A stretch of 64,000 bases of DNA from Chinchilla lanigera (Eukaryota > Chordata > Mammalia > Rodentia > Chinchillidae): NCBI RefSeq assembly GCF_000276665.1, contig NW_004955425.1, positions 25,024,467 to 25,088,466 on the forward strand. The letters are read 5' to 3'. The notes beneath the pieces are model-generated. The model saw nothing but the letters and a program-made list of their open reading frames with translations. It ran no database searches and was not told where the DNA came from. Both the position numbers and the translations under genes were made by a program. Below, one piece after another: positions 33,801 to 45,800 of the stretch (position 1 is the stretch's first letter; every line of letters starts with the position of its first letter).

Positions 33801-36800
33801 GGTATTCGGTACTTTGTGTATGATCCAGATGTATCGAACTACTTGGGAATTTACTTTAATATCTGAAAAACTGATACGGTTCAGAAAGTGTACAGTATTT
33901 GAAGAATTTAAGGGTACTTCTTATAACTGACACAGTGAGGCCTTCTGTGATGGAGCAGACTGTGTGAGCAGACACCCTTGTGTGGGTCCAGATCTGAGTG
34001 TTTCTGGCATTCGTGGGTACCATCTCCACGAGCTCTAGGGAGGCTGTGACGTCAGTGTCTGACAAGCATAGCATCGTCTGGACCAGGTAGGAACACTAGC
34101 TTGAAGCACCCCAGACCATAGGCTTATCAGACACTGTGTTCCTAAAGGACTCGCCTTAGCACGAGAGGCAGTGCGATTTACTGTGTGCACCTTATTAGGC
34201 AGGTGCTCCTGGGACAACTGCTGCCCTGCCTTGGACACTGATCACCATGGGACATCTCCCTTGCAGACAGCTGTACTGGCCCCAGTCTCCATGGCTTCCC
34301 ATAGGTCACACAGGTCACTTCATCTCAGCTCCCAGGAGGCTTTGTTTTCCAATTAGCCATGTTGCCCCCTTGGGTAACAGCCTCTTAGAGCATGCAGAGC
34401 TTCTGTGCCCCAGCAGAGCTTGCTCTGGTCTGCACTGCGCCTCATGCCAGGGCTCACTGAGCAGCGTCCTGCCTCCAGGAAGGGGGATGGGATCTGGTCC
34501 AGAAAGATAGGAGCCATTGTTCCAGGAGCTATCCAGGAGCACTCGGGGCTCCTGGCTGAGGTGCCCCTTTTAAGGGAACTCTTTGCTATTGTACTGTGTC
34601 TATCCACCCCACTCCTCCAACCATCAGCACGATGGGCTTACATGTTGGATTTTTGTAAAAAAATAAAATGAGAGACTCAAACTCAAAAAATAAGTAAAAA
34701 TTTAAGGGCACTTAAATCTGTTTAAAGAATTATAGTTACTTTTGTCAAAATAAAAATTAAAATCAACAGGTAATGCTTAAAATTTTTTTTTTCTGACCAA
34801 TTTTGCATGCTTATATCTGGTAATCTGAACAACTAATTTGAAGACAACAATATGCAATATAACAACCATTGGTGAATTCCTACCATCTTGTTTGGTGAAG
34901 CTCTGTATTGTTTCTAATGTTTTATTATTATTGTTTTTTATTCTCTTTAATGGTTTGATCAATCTTGCATTCTTACATCTGGTAATCTGAGCAACATCAT
35001 TGATTTTTTTGTTTGGTTGGTTGGTTTTTTGTTTTTGTTTTTTTTTGTTTTTTTCCGGTACTGGAAATCAAACTCACGACCTTGCACTTGCCAGGCAGGT
35101 GCTGTGCCACTGAGCTAAATCCCCAGCCCCTGAGCAACATCATTGAAGACAACAATATGTAATATAACAGCCACTGTTAATTCCTATCATTTTGTTTTGA
35201 AACCCTATACCATTTTTATTGTTTTTGCTTTGTTTTATTTTTGTCTATGTTATTGTATTACTGTTTTTATAATAATAAAAAATTAAAATCAAAACATAAA
35301 AATTAAATTATAATATTCTTAATGATTTTTTCCTATTAATAGCCTTCTGCCTTAATGATAACCATAATGTGAAATACAGACATTTGTCTTCTATCAGGAA
35401 ATGTCAGTTGAAAACTCTGAGATGTATATTGTCGTGAAGGAGACATCATTAACAAAAGGAGTCAATTATAGCAATATGTAGAGGAGTCTGTTGATTGAAT
35501 TTTCAAAAGATCCTCTTTGAAATGTCTGTTTTTATCTTTTCTTTAGCCGTACCATGTACTATATAAAAAATTTATATTTGCTATACCTAATATTTTTTGT
35601 GTGTAAGTATCTATGTTAAATATATAAACCTAGACTGAAGCTCAAACCAAGTCATTCTTTTATATTTAATTGCCCTTAAGACTAGCAGTTTTCAGAAAAT
35701 AGCATAACCCCTTTCTTTTTTCAACAATTTAACTGGAAATTCCAATATTAAAAAAGCAGAACTACAATCGTATAATTTATTTTATATACTCTTTTGTGAC
35801 ATTTACTTCTCAGAGTCAGCTCTCAGAATCACTTAAGCTGCCTTGATATATGCACATTTGAAATTAGAGGGCGATAGAAAGCCAGTGTGGTTTTTATAAG
35901 CCTAAGTATCATTTGCTTCTTTGAGTTACATAATATCAAGAAAATTCTGGTTCTCAATATCAGTGGTTGAAAATGGTAACTTTTTGAAATAAATCATACT
36001 CGCATGTGTAAACATTATATAGTTCACTGGTGTGAGAGACTGAACAAGTAAATAGGACCCAAAATGTACGATAGATACTGTGAACTGGGAAGAAACTGTT
36101 TAAAAGAAAAGAGAAACTGTGATGGGGGAAAGGGAAAAGGAAGGAAGTGAAAAGGGAAAAAAAATTATACATATATATATATATAAAGAAGATAGCTAAG
36201 CTACAAATATTGCTAGTTTCTCTTAGTTCATTGAAAAGAAAGGTTTATGCTAATATGTTTGAACAATATCTAATCTTTATATCTTATACACAAGTGACTA
36301 AAGATAATAATCAATATGCAATGTATTATTGTTGCTGTCCTGTTAACTTGTTTTGAAATTCTATTTCATTTTTTTCTGGTTTTTATAATAAAAAAAGAAA
36401 ATAACTTTTTAATAGCATATTTCATCTTCATTTAAACTTATCTGAAGCATAAGAAAAATTTTACTGTCTTGAATCACCAACAGACTCTATCACCTCTTCA
36501 AACTTAACCATAAATATACTAATTATACAAAAACACTCAAAGGAGTCAAGCTTGGACTGTGTTCAAACTTTTTTGTACTGTGATAAGCATGTGACTCTAT
36601 AATGGTAATTAAATTCCTTCACAAAAACAAACTGAGTAGGTGAGTATGTATAACACTGCAATTGCTATAATACCTTATTGATTATTGGTTTCCCTAGGAA
36701 GAGTATGAAGAACTGCTTCGTTACACTATAGTGACTCCAAATATTGAATCCAGTGCTTCACAGCTATCTCACCCTAAGGGAGAAGCACCAGACACTAGAA

Positions 36801-39800
36801 TTCCTGCTACAACTGATAATATTCTTCACAGTCAAGGTTGTCTCTTTTTCAATATATTTCTTTAAGATACTATTTTGGGTTTTTCAGTGATTTGACTTAC
36901 AGTTCTGAAAATGCCTCTGTGGTTCGGTGATTTCTTCTCAGTCATTCGTATGTATCAGTGTCATGTGGGTGATCTTACATTTTGATGTTATTCCTGGCTT
37001 TTCTATGGAGCTGGATTTTTAATTTCATTTAACTCTTACGAAGAGTAATGAAGTTAAAATAACCATTATATGTCTTGTAGTGGGATATGCTGCACCTCAA
37101 TTCTTGTTCTAGCAGTTTTATGCCGGGTATACCCAGAGAACTAGATGGCCAAGGCCAGCATTAAAGGTGGTCCTTAGGTAATCTCTTCAGTACCTTTGTA
37201 ATCCAAATACTAGTGTTTTGTCCGCAGTATTTACATGGGCATGAAGGACTATTTGGATATTCAGCACAAAAGTGGACCCCTTTGTGGAGTGTGTTGGTAA
37301 GAGAATTGAGAGCTGATCCAAACCAGGGTGTGCATTGATAGATGATAGAAAGGTAAAGCTCCTTTGATCTCTACACTTCTTAGTATGTACAAGATCCCAA
37401 ACAACTCACTGTGAGTAAGGATTCTTTCAAAAGGCAGGGAACACCTTCCTCAGGCAGCCCTGATCATGGAGTTACCACACGTAGCCCTACCGGCCAGGAC
37501 CTCTGTTCTTCAAGGCATGTGGCACAGCCTACTCAGAGTCAGAGGCTCCTGGGTTTCCAGCAAGTCACTGCACTAGTTCCTGTTCCTTACCTCTAGAGAG
37601 GGATTTCATTGCTCTTTGGTTTTCAGCCTACTGCATTGGAACAACAAATAGGACCAAAGGACCAGAATCCTAAAACATTTCTATTCTGACAAGATTTTCT
37701 ACCCAAATTTTATTATCTTCAAGAAATATGAACTTTGCTTTTATTCATCAGTTCTGCATCAGTGATCTCGAGCATGTTTTGACTACACTGAGTACCTCAA
37801 CATGCAGTTGCTACTAAGCAAACTCAAAGTGGTGCATGCTCCTAACATGAATAGGTAAATCCACGTGTTACCCTACATATACCCTACACCCTGACGGGGA
37901 CTGCCAAAAGCTTGTCTCCTCCCCACTTGCCAGCAGTACTCCATACTGTTGCTGCCAGGGACAAACTCGGGGCTCCTTGCCTTGCCTGGCTCCCCAGCAT
38001 TCCAAGGTAATCCTTTGAGACTTAAGACCATTGCTCTGTTTTCCATGTAAGAGCATTTCTTTGTTTATGTTCTGCCTATGTTCTAATTAAAACATATAAC
38101 GTATGGTAAGTTTAGATATCCCAACCCCCAAGTGGACTTCGTTAGACTGGGCTATGGAAACTTAACCATCACACATTCTCTTTATGCTTAGCGTTGTGGT
38201 CAGCTGATTTAAAGAGGGTACATTTTAGAGTTGGCACAGTATACGTTAGCCTGTAACAGTCATTCTTGTGAGGTTTTCCTCAGTTTCCTTTTTGCCATAT
38301 ATATTGACTAGAGGTTCTTAGAAGGCAGCAGGGAGGTCCTGAGTTTGGTGGAACCTGGTGCTTTAGTTTGCTTGCAGCTAGTGAAAAGCAGTGAGCCCCT
38401 GGAAAATACCCAGTGTCACAAGGTAGCAGGTTCTTTTCTAAGTTTTACTGTTTTGCCCACTTATTCTCTTAAAGTGGACTGAATGCTATAGTAGACAATT
38501 ACCTTTCACCACCCATGTTTGGTGAGTGAGGTTGAGCTTATCAATGATACGATGTCTTTTCTAGTTTCAGATTTCTTTTCTTTCTTGTCCTTTGTCCTAC
38601 TGTTCTTGTTTCCTCAGGATGTTATGTTTTCTTTGTTCTAAAATTTTACTTACATACTATTACCCAGTTAAGTTAGATATGCATCATTAGGCATTTTATT
38701 TAAAAGTCGTTTAATTTTAAAAAGCCTTTATTTTCAGCAGGAAACACCTCTGTAGTAAGAGAAACTGCAATGGAAGGTGGAAAAGGATGCGACTTACATA
38801 TTTCAAGTCACTCAAATGCAGATGGTATGACTTTCCTTAACTTGTTTTTATTAATATTTAATACTTGTAATTTGATAAATATTATCTATATAATAAGAGG
38901 CATGATGTCAGTATACTTACTGATAGCATTTTTAAATGCTATTGTTGCTAATTTGAGGATAATATTTAAAATAGTTTCATAAGTTTCCGAAATTGTTCAA
39001 TTCAAGCAGATTCAACCAGGTGTGGTGGCACATGTTTATAATCCCAGCATTCTGGGAGGCTGAGACAGGAGGATCAAAAGTTCACACCCAACCTGGACAA
39101 TGTAGTGACTCTGTCTCAAAATAAAAATTAAAAGGGCCAGGGATATAGCTCAGTGTGAAGGCCCTGGCTCAATCTTAAGTACTAAAAAAATTTTTTAAAT
39201 CAATATACTATTTTCTAGCTTTCGATCATATGTGTTCTATTGTAATAATTTTTGTTATCTTTATACCACCTGTTCTGTCATTTTTCTTTAAAAATGTTCA
39301 GTTTTAAGCTGAGTATTGTAGCACATACCTGTAATCCCAGCACTGGGAAGGCTGAGGCAGGAGGATCACTAAGAGTAAAAGGCCAGCCTGGGCTACATAG
39401 TGAGTTCAAGGCTAGCATGAACTGCACAGTAAGACCCTGTTGCCCAAAAAAGAAAAAGTTCAATTTTTAGTTTAAATTCATTTAAAAGGAAACCTTATAT
39501 CAGTTGTTACTTAATGTAATATAAAACTAATATACACTTATTACAATAAGAAAGTAATGATACAAGTAAATACCATGAAAACAAAATTATTAAATTTTAG
39601 CTAACTAGTGTTGATGTATTGAATCTGAAATTTGCTTTGTCTTTGTTGAGAGAGATTAGCAGATGTTAAAGACATTTTAAAGTCATACGAAAGCCAGATT
39701 GAAACTTTTGCTTGACGTAGAATAATTTAAAAAATAAAAATGGAATACGTTCCTTACCATATGATTCAGTGTCATTTAACGTGGAACCCTTTCAAGCCAC

Positions 39801-42800
39801 CTTGTAAGAAATGCCGCTCCCTGTAGTTTCCTCATGTGGAAATTTCCTTCCAATTCTTAAGTTACGCGACTTTTTAGAAGATAAGTGTGCTTTTTCCAAG
39901 CCGTTAAAAAGCAGCATCTGTTGCTTTCCCTGTGAGCGCAGATCTGACTGGTAAAATCCAGTGAAGGAATTGTGCACTCTTGGTCATGCTGACTTGCTAG
40001 TGGCTCCTTAACCTTTCTCAGAACACATAGATGGTGCTTCATAAGCCAAACTTAGTTTTACAGTATAACTTTTATGCCAACATGCATGTTTTAGAATGAT
40101 TTCCCCTTTTGCAAAGAATTCTTAAAACATTCTCTTTTAAGTAACAAGTTCTATAATAGGTTTGGTTTTGATCCATTTGGTAAGGACGAGAGCAAAGTCC
40201 TTTAATCTCGGTTATTAGTACCCTGTAACAGATGTGAGATATATGAGAGACGATGATGAACAGTGTCAAATTTTAGCACTGATGTGTGATGAAATGCTAA
40301 CTTTTCTGTTTTATGCTGTTCAGAAGTAGAGCCCAGTCCCCTTTCTGGCTCTGGCTCATCCCCACCTTCTTATTTAAGTGCAAGCGGTGACTTACATGTA
40401 TAAGTACATACATACAGAGAGATGCGTGTACTCCTCACCTGCATGGTGAAGGCTAGGAAGAAGCCTTCCAGGAGAGTATCTGCTAAGCTAAACTGCTAGT
40501 TCCTTTTTATTTATATTGTTGGATCTTAGCAGTGCTAAGACCCATCCCAGTTTTCAGGGTAAAGTAATCATGACGTGATTACCACCACTCTGACCTTGGT
40601 TAGTTATTTAACCCTCTCTGAGCTTCAGTATTCTCATCATTAAAATACAGATGATAATACCTGCTTCTTAGAGTGGTGTGTTATGGGAAGGAACCCTGTA
40701 ACATTTTTGTTGCAGGCACATAGTACGTGGTCAGTGCTAACGTGATGTGGTGATAGCCCTTTCGGCTCAGGTTGGACCTGGATCCATCAGCACCCACTTT
40801 GGGACAGGGTCATTTGTCGATGTGTGGCGGAGAGTATAGGAAGCATCTCATGCTACAGAGTACCGAATCAGTGATGATACTGAAATGTAGAATAGCCAGA
40901 TAAAGGTATACCTGAAAGGCAGTTTCGGTCTCTTCCCAGCCTCCACAGTGAGCAGATGCCTTGTACCTTTCAGTGCAGCTCCTCAGCAGTTTGGGGGATT
41001 TTCAGTTTGGCTTGGCTGCTTCAAGTTTTCTTCTATCCTAGGGTCATCACCAGTGTTATCACCAAGGAAGCCTTCTCAGCCAGTCATGGATTTTTTCAGT
41101 TCACATCTTTTAGGTGACTCTTCCTCACCAGCAACTACTTCTACCCATACAGATGCCCATGAAATAATTATGGGTGATTGTTTTGTATCTGATGAAAACC
41201 TTCAGAGGATGGAAAATGTCCTTGATCTCTGGAGTTCCGGTCTTAAGGTATTGCAGCTGTTCACCTACAGTTGTTTAATTTAAGATGAAGTGCAGTAGTT
41301 TTACTCAAGTCTACTGTTTACTCCTCTTTTTCAAAAGCTTTTCTTAAAAAGCATCTTTAGTAAGGTTGGGGATGTAGCTCAGTGTACCTAGCATGGACTA
41401 GGTCCTGGTTTTTTTTTTTTTTTTTGTGGTACTGGGGATTGAACTCACAAGCTTGTGCTTGCCAGGCAGGCACTTATGCCACTGAGCTGTATGCCTAGCC
41501 CTAGTTCCTGGTTTCAAATCCCAGTACCACAGAAACAGAAAAACAATGAACAAACAAATGTTTAGTTTCCTGAGATGAGTCCCAGGTCTCAGGGTTTTGT
41601 GGTGATGCACTTAGCAGCCTCCTGGAGATCCAGGTAGAGTGCAGCCTGCTGCTCAGTGGGTCTTGGGCAGGACCCAAAATGATGCACTGCTGTCGAGCTC
41701 CCAGACGATGCTACCAGCCTGGAAACCACACTTTAGATTCTAGAAATAATCTTTTAGCATAGTTTCCCCCATTCTTCTCCCTTTAGAACAGGTTTCACAC
41801 CTCCAATAGTGCTGTAAGTCCCCTGGAGGTAGTATCTACCCAGCTATTCAGATTGGTCTGTGCTCAGTTAGGCATCTCATGAGAAATGATAGTTAGTCTT
41901 TTGGCCTATGCCGGTCAGTAGGGTTAAGACTCAGTGATTTGATGGAAGGTGACGAGGATGACAAGTGGTTCGGGGAAGAAAGCTTCAGTTCCTCCCATTC
42001 AACTACCACCTCTGTCTAAACAGAGGCCTAGTCATGGTTCAGCCGAGCCTCCGGTTCTGAATTCTTTTTTACCTGAACCATTTTAATGTGGGCATTGAAG
42101 TCCTTGAATAAGCAAAGGGATTTAATGAATGAGGCCTGAAATGTCTTTTAAAAGGACAAGAATTTTTACAAAGTAATTTAAAATGGAAAAAGCAAAGTTC
42201 TCTGGTGTGGTCAACATGACCTACAAAGAGGCGTGACTGTTGAGCTTACATACATCATCATTTGTGTGCTGTGACTCTTTAATATGTTTTGGTGACCACT
42301 TGCTGTGATTTTTAAATTTTTTTTTAAATTTCAGTTTAAAGAAGTATTAAGGAAAAACTAATTATTGTGTATTTATTTTTCAGACAAACATTATATCTGA
42401 ACTAAGCAAATGGAGACTTAATTTTATTGACTGGCACCGAATGCAGATGAAAAAAGAGAAGGAAAAACATGCAGCACACATAAAGCAACTGTGCAGCCAG
42501 ATCAGTGACTTAAAGGAGCTTCAGAAGACCTTTGAAATTTCCATTGGGAGGAAAGATGAGGTCTTCTTTCTATGTCTTTTTTTTTTTTTTTTTTTTTTGA
42601 GACAGGGTCTGCTACGTGTTCCAGGCCTCCCTTACACTAACTNNNNNNNNNNNNNNNNNNNNNNNNNNNNNNNNNNNNNNNNNNNNNNNNNNNNNNNNNN
42701 NNNNNNNNNNNNNNNNNNNNNNNNNNNNNNNNNNNNNNNNNNTCCCTTACACTAACTGTGTACCCCAGGCTGGCTTTGAACTCACAGCAATCCTCCTCAG

Positions 42801-45800
42801 TCTCTCGAGTACTGCGATTACTAGCATATGACCCCATGGCTGGCTTTATATCTCCTTTTGATTGAGATTCAATAAATACTTTACTAAGTAATGAGTTCTA
42901 AGAAGTGGTGATTATTTAGTTCATACAAGATACAAACAGGAAATTGCTTCACAACCTTATAGAAAAATGAGTGCCTAACCATAAGGGATATTCTTTCTAA
43001 ACCCTCCAACTCGATGCCATTTTATCTTTGCTTAAAAGTGTCTGCTAAATACAAGTGCACCAATTTTTATTTTTCTAATACCCGCTCATCTGCTCTTTAG
43101 AGAACATCGTGGAATAAATATTACCCACTTTTTATTTTTGTTTTGTTTTGGTTTTTTGGTTTTTTGAAACAGGATCACTCTCTGTAGTTTAAACTGGCCT
43201 TGAACTCACTATGTAGCCCAGGCTGACCTCGAACTCAAGGTGATCTTCGTACCTCAGCCTCCTGAGTGCTGGGATAACAGGCGCACACCACAATCCCCGG
43301 CATTACCCACATTTTAAACTGACCTTTTAGGGAATATTTTAAGTATCTCAAATTCTATCTTTCTTTATGGCTGAAAATAAACACAGGAAATATCCCTAGT
43401 TTCACGTTGTCCGCCTCTTGAGAATTTGAGGTTAACGTTGAAGTCTCTGCCAGACTTCTGCCTCCTGACAGCACCTGAGCAAAGCAGGTGGGAAGCAGAT
43501 CTCTGCGCTGGATGGACAGAGGGCAGTAGCATTCAGAGTAGAGGGACTCGGGGCAACCCTGCAGTCGTGCGTCTGCGGAAATAGCACTCAGATGTTGCAA
43601 TGGAACTAGATGGAGACTGTGTTTTTTAAATATACCATACTTTGCTTCTGCAGGATATAATATAAAATTGCACATCTTATGTAGTTTATTTTTTTAACCA
43701 ATAGATACTAATGCCAGTCATTTTCTCTATTATCTTCAAAAAAAACCTGTTCTAAGATTGTTAAATATTTTAATATCACGTTGAATTTATGAAAATGAAT
43801 AAAGTGAACTGCCATCTAGTTTAAGAAATAAAATGTAACAGTTACCTTGAATGTGTGCCATTTCCTCCTTTGAAAAGCACAACAGTAACAAATGTCTGTT
43901 GGTAAATGTGTCCAGTTCATTAAGTATTTTTTAATGTGACCATTTTAAAGTTGTTTGGTTCTTTGTAAGAGAGAATATTATCTTAGGATTTGAAGGCCTT
44001 CAATTTTTTTTAAGAACAAGAATAATCTCTGAGGAAACATCAAAAAGTCACTATTACTTGCTTTTATAAAACTTTTAAACCATAAAGTTGTTAAACAGTT
44101 ATTGAAAATTTCCTATACCAAGATACTTAGTACAAATGACTAAAAGTTATTTAAAACCTAGCCGTGCTCACAAGTGTAGTGGATTTGTATATATAGCAAA
44201 ACTTTCAAATGTACAATTGTTTTCCTGAATCAAATGTAAATAACTGCATTAATTTTCATATACAGAATATATACAATGAAGGTTTCTTTCCTCTTATTCC
44301 CTTTTATTTATTAATATGTAGTATATTCAGATGGGAAATTTTTGTGGTCTTTTGAATAATAATAATGACCCTGACTAGATGAATACAGTAGAGACTCATA
44401 ACAATTCTCTCTAGCATTTTTTGATATATGAAAAAAATCACTTTACCAGTCATTATTACTGTAATATCACAATAATTGGGTTAATTGCTGTTTACAGGTC
44501 ATTTCCAGCTTGTCTCATGCCATAAGCAAACAAAAGGAAAGGATAGAGCTGATGCGAACATTCTTCTACTGGCGGATTGGCCATGTCAAATCCAGACAGG
44601 ATGTGAGTATAAGTAAATACAAGATCGCTGACTACATTAGACTTCTGAGCTCAGAAAGGTTTAGGATCCTGTGTAGGCACTTATGCATTGCTGAGTTGCA
44701 GTACCTTGTACCCACAACTTGAAGGAGAGGCTTATTTGGGTTCATGGTTTTAGTGGATTCAGTTCATAGTTGGCCAGCTCTAAGGCAGGAAGGGCATAGT
44801 GAAAGGGTCTGGTGGAAGAAAGCTGCTCATGTCATGGCGGGAAGGAAGCAGAGAAGGAAACAGCCAGGAAGAATATGCACCTTTCCAGTCACACCCCCAG
44901 TGACCACCTCTTGCAGCCAGACCCCACCTCTTAACAGCAAGTCGGCTGTAGCCCCCCCATGACTTAATCACCTTCCAAAATCCCCACATCGGAACACATG
45001 AGGTTTGGGGAGACATTCTCAATCTAGACCGTAACAGCACTTATCAGAACTCTTGTTAAAGCTGAAGAAAGATGTGTTTTCTAGTAAGTCAAAATGAACT
45101 TGTGATGTTATTTCTCTTCAAAGGATTTTGATTTTTATATAGTGTTCAAAAAACACCCCTCAGATTCTATAGGCAAATCTCTTGTGATAGAGCATTTACT
45201 ACTTCATCATAGTTTAATAAGGATTGTACCTGAATTATAAATGCCCTGGTAATCAGCCTTCTTTTGGATTTGAACTCAAGTACAGTTATGTAGAAAATTA
45301 ATTCATAATCTTAAGTGTATCATATGCTTCCTATATTGTTTATACTTCTAAAGTACCTAGATGAGAGCATTTTCATCCACCTATAGTCCCAGCTACTCAG
45401 GAGGCTGAGGCAGGAGAATGGCTTCAGTCCAGAGGTTCATCGGCAGCTGGGCAACATAGCAAGACCCTTTCTTAAAAATAAAATTCCTGCATATAACCTC
45501 TTCATAAAAAGATATTACTATAGTCATACATTATAAAATACTGCAAATGTTTGTTGTGTAGACTTGCCTTAGCATGAGAATCAAAAAAGCCATGCCTGGA
45601 TTTGATTTTTTTAATTTAAAAAATTAATTTTAAAAAAAATTAAATGAGTAATTTAAACCTGAACATCTTTTAATTTAATAAGAACTGAATCAATATATCA
45701 AAATAGTAAACTGACATCACAGTAGAAAAACATGAGAGAAAAGATATGTAATACCTATGAGTATAGGGAAGGGTATATATCTCCATGCATGTGCGTGTGA

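Larger units (their letters stand above)
30889..36697 (+). other. POC5: POC5 intron 2
   Basis: About 5.8 kb, phase 0. Holds four ID SINEs, a B1, an old LTR-like repeat and L1 3'-end pieces. Unassigned stretches are 33345-34790 and 35300-35960, where I see no exon or RNA gene. Confidence 0.8.
38825..41041 (+). other. POC5: POC5 intron 4
   Basis: About 2.2 kb, phase 1. Holds a B1-ID dimer (39010-39195) and a B1 (39306-39462). 39463-41000 shows nothing recognisable. Confidence 0.75.
42561..44497 (+). other. POC5: POC5 intron 6
   Basis: About 1.9 kb including a 100-N gap, phase 0, ending TGCTGTTTACAG. Holds two antisense B1-like SINEs. 43310-44490 is unassigned AT-rich sequence. Confidence 0.8.

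Noticed and set aside
40310..40376. Possible extra exon after CTGTTCAG in intron 4
   Set aside because: Exons 4 and 5 join in phase and in register with known POC5. An inserted exon is not required and no good donor follows.
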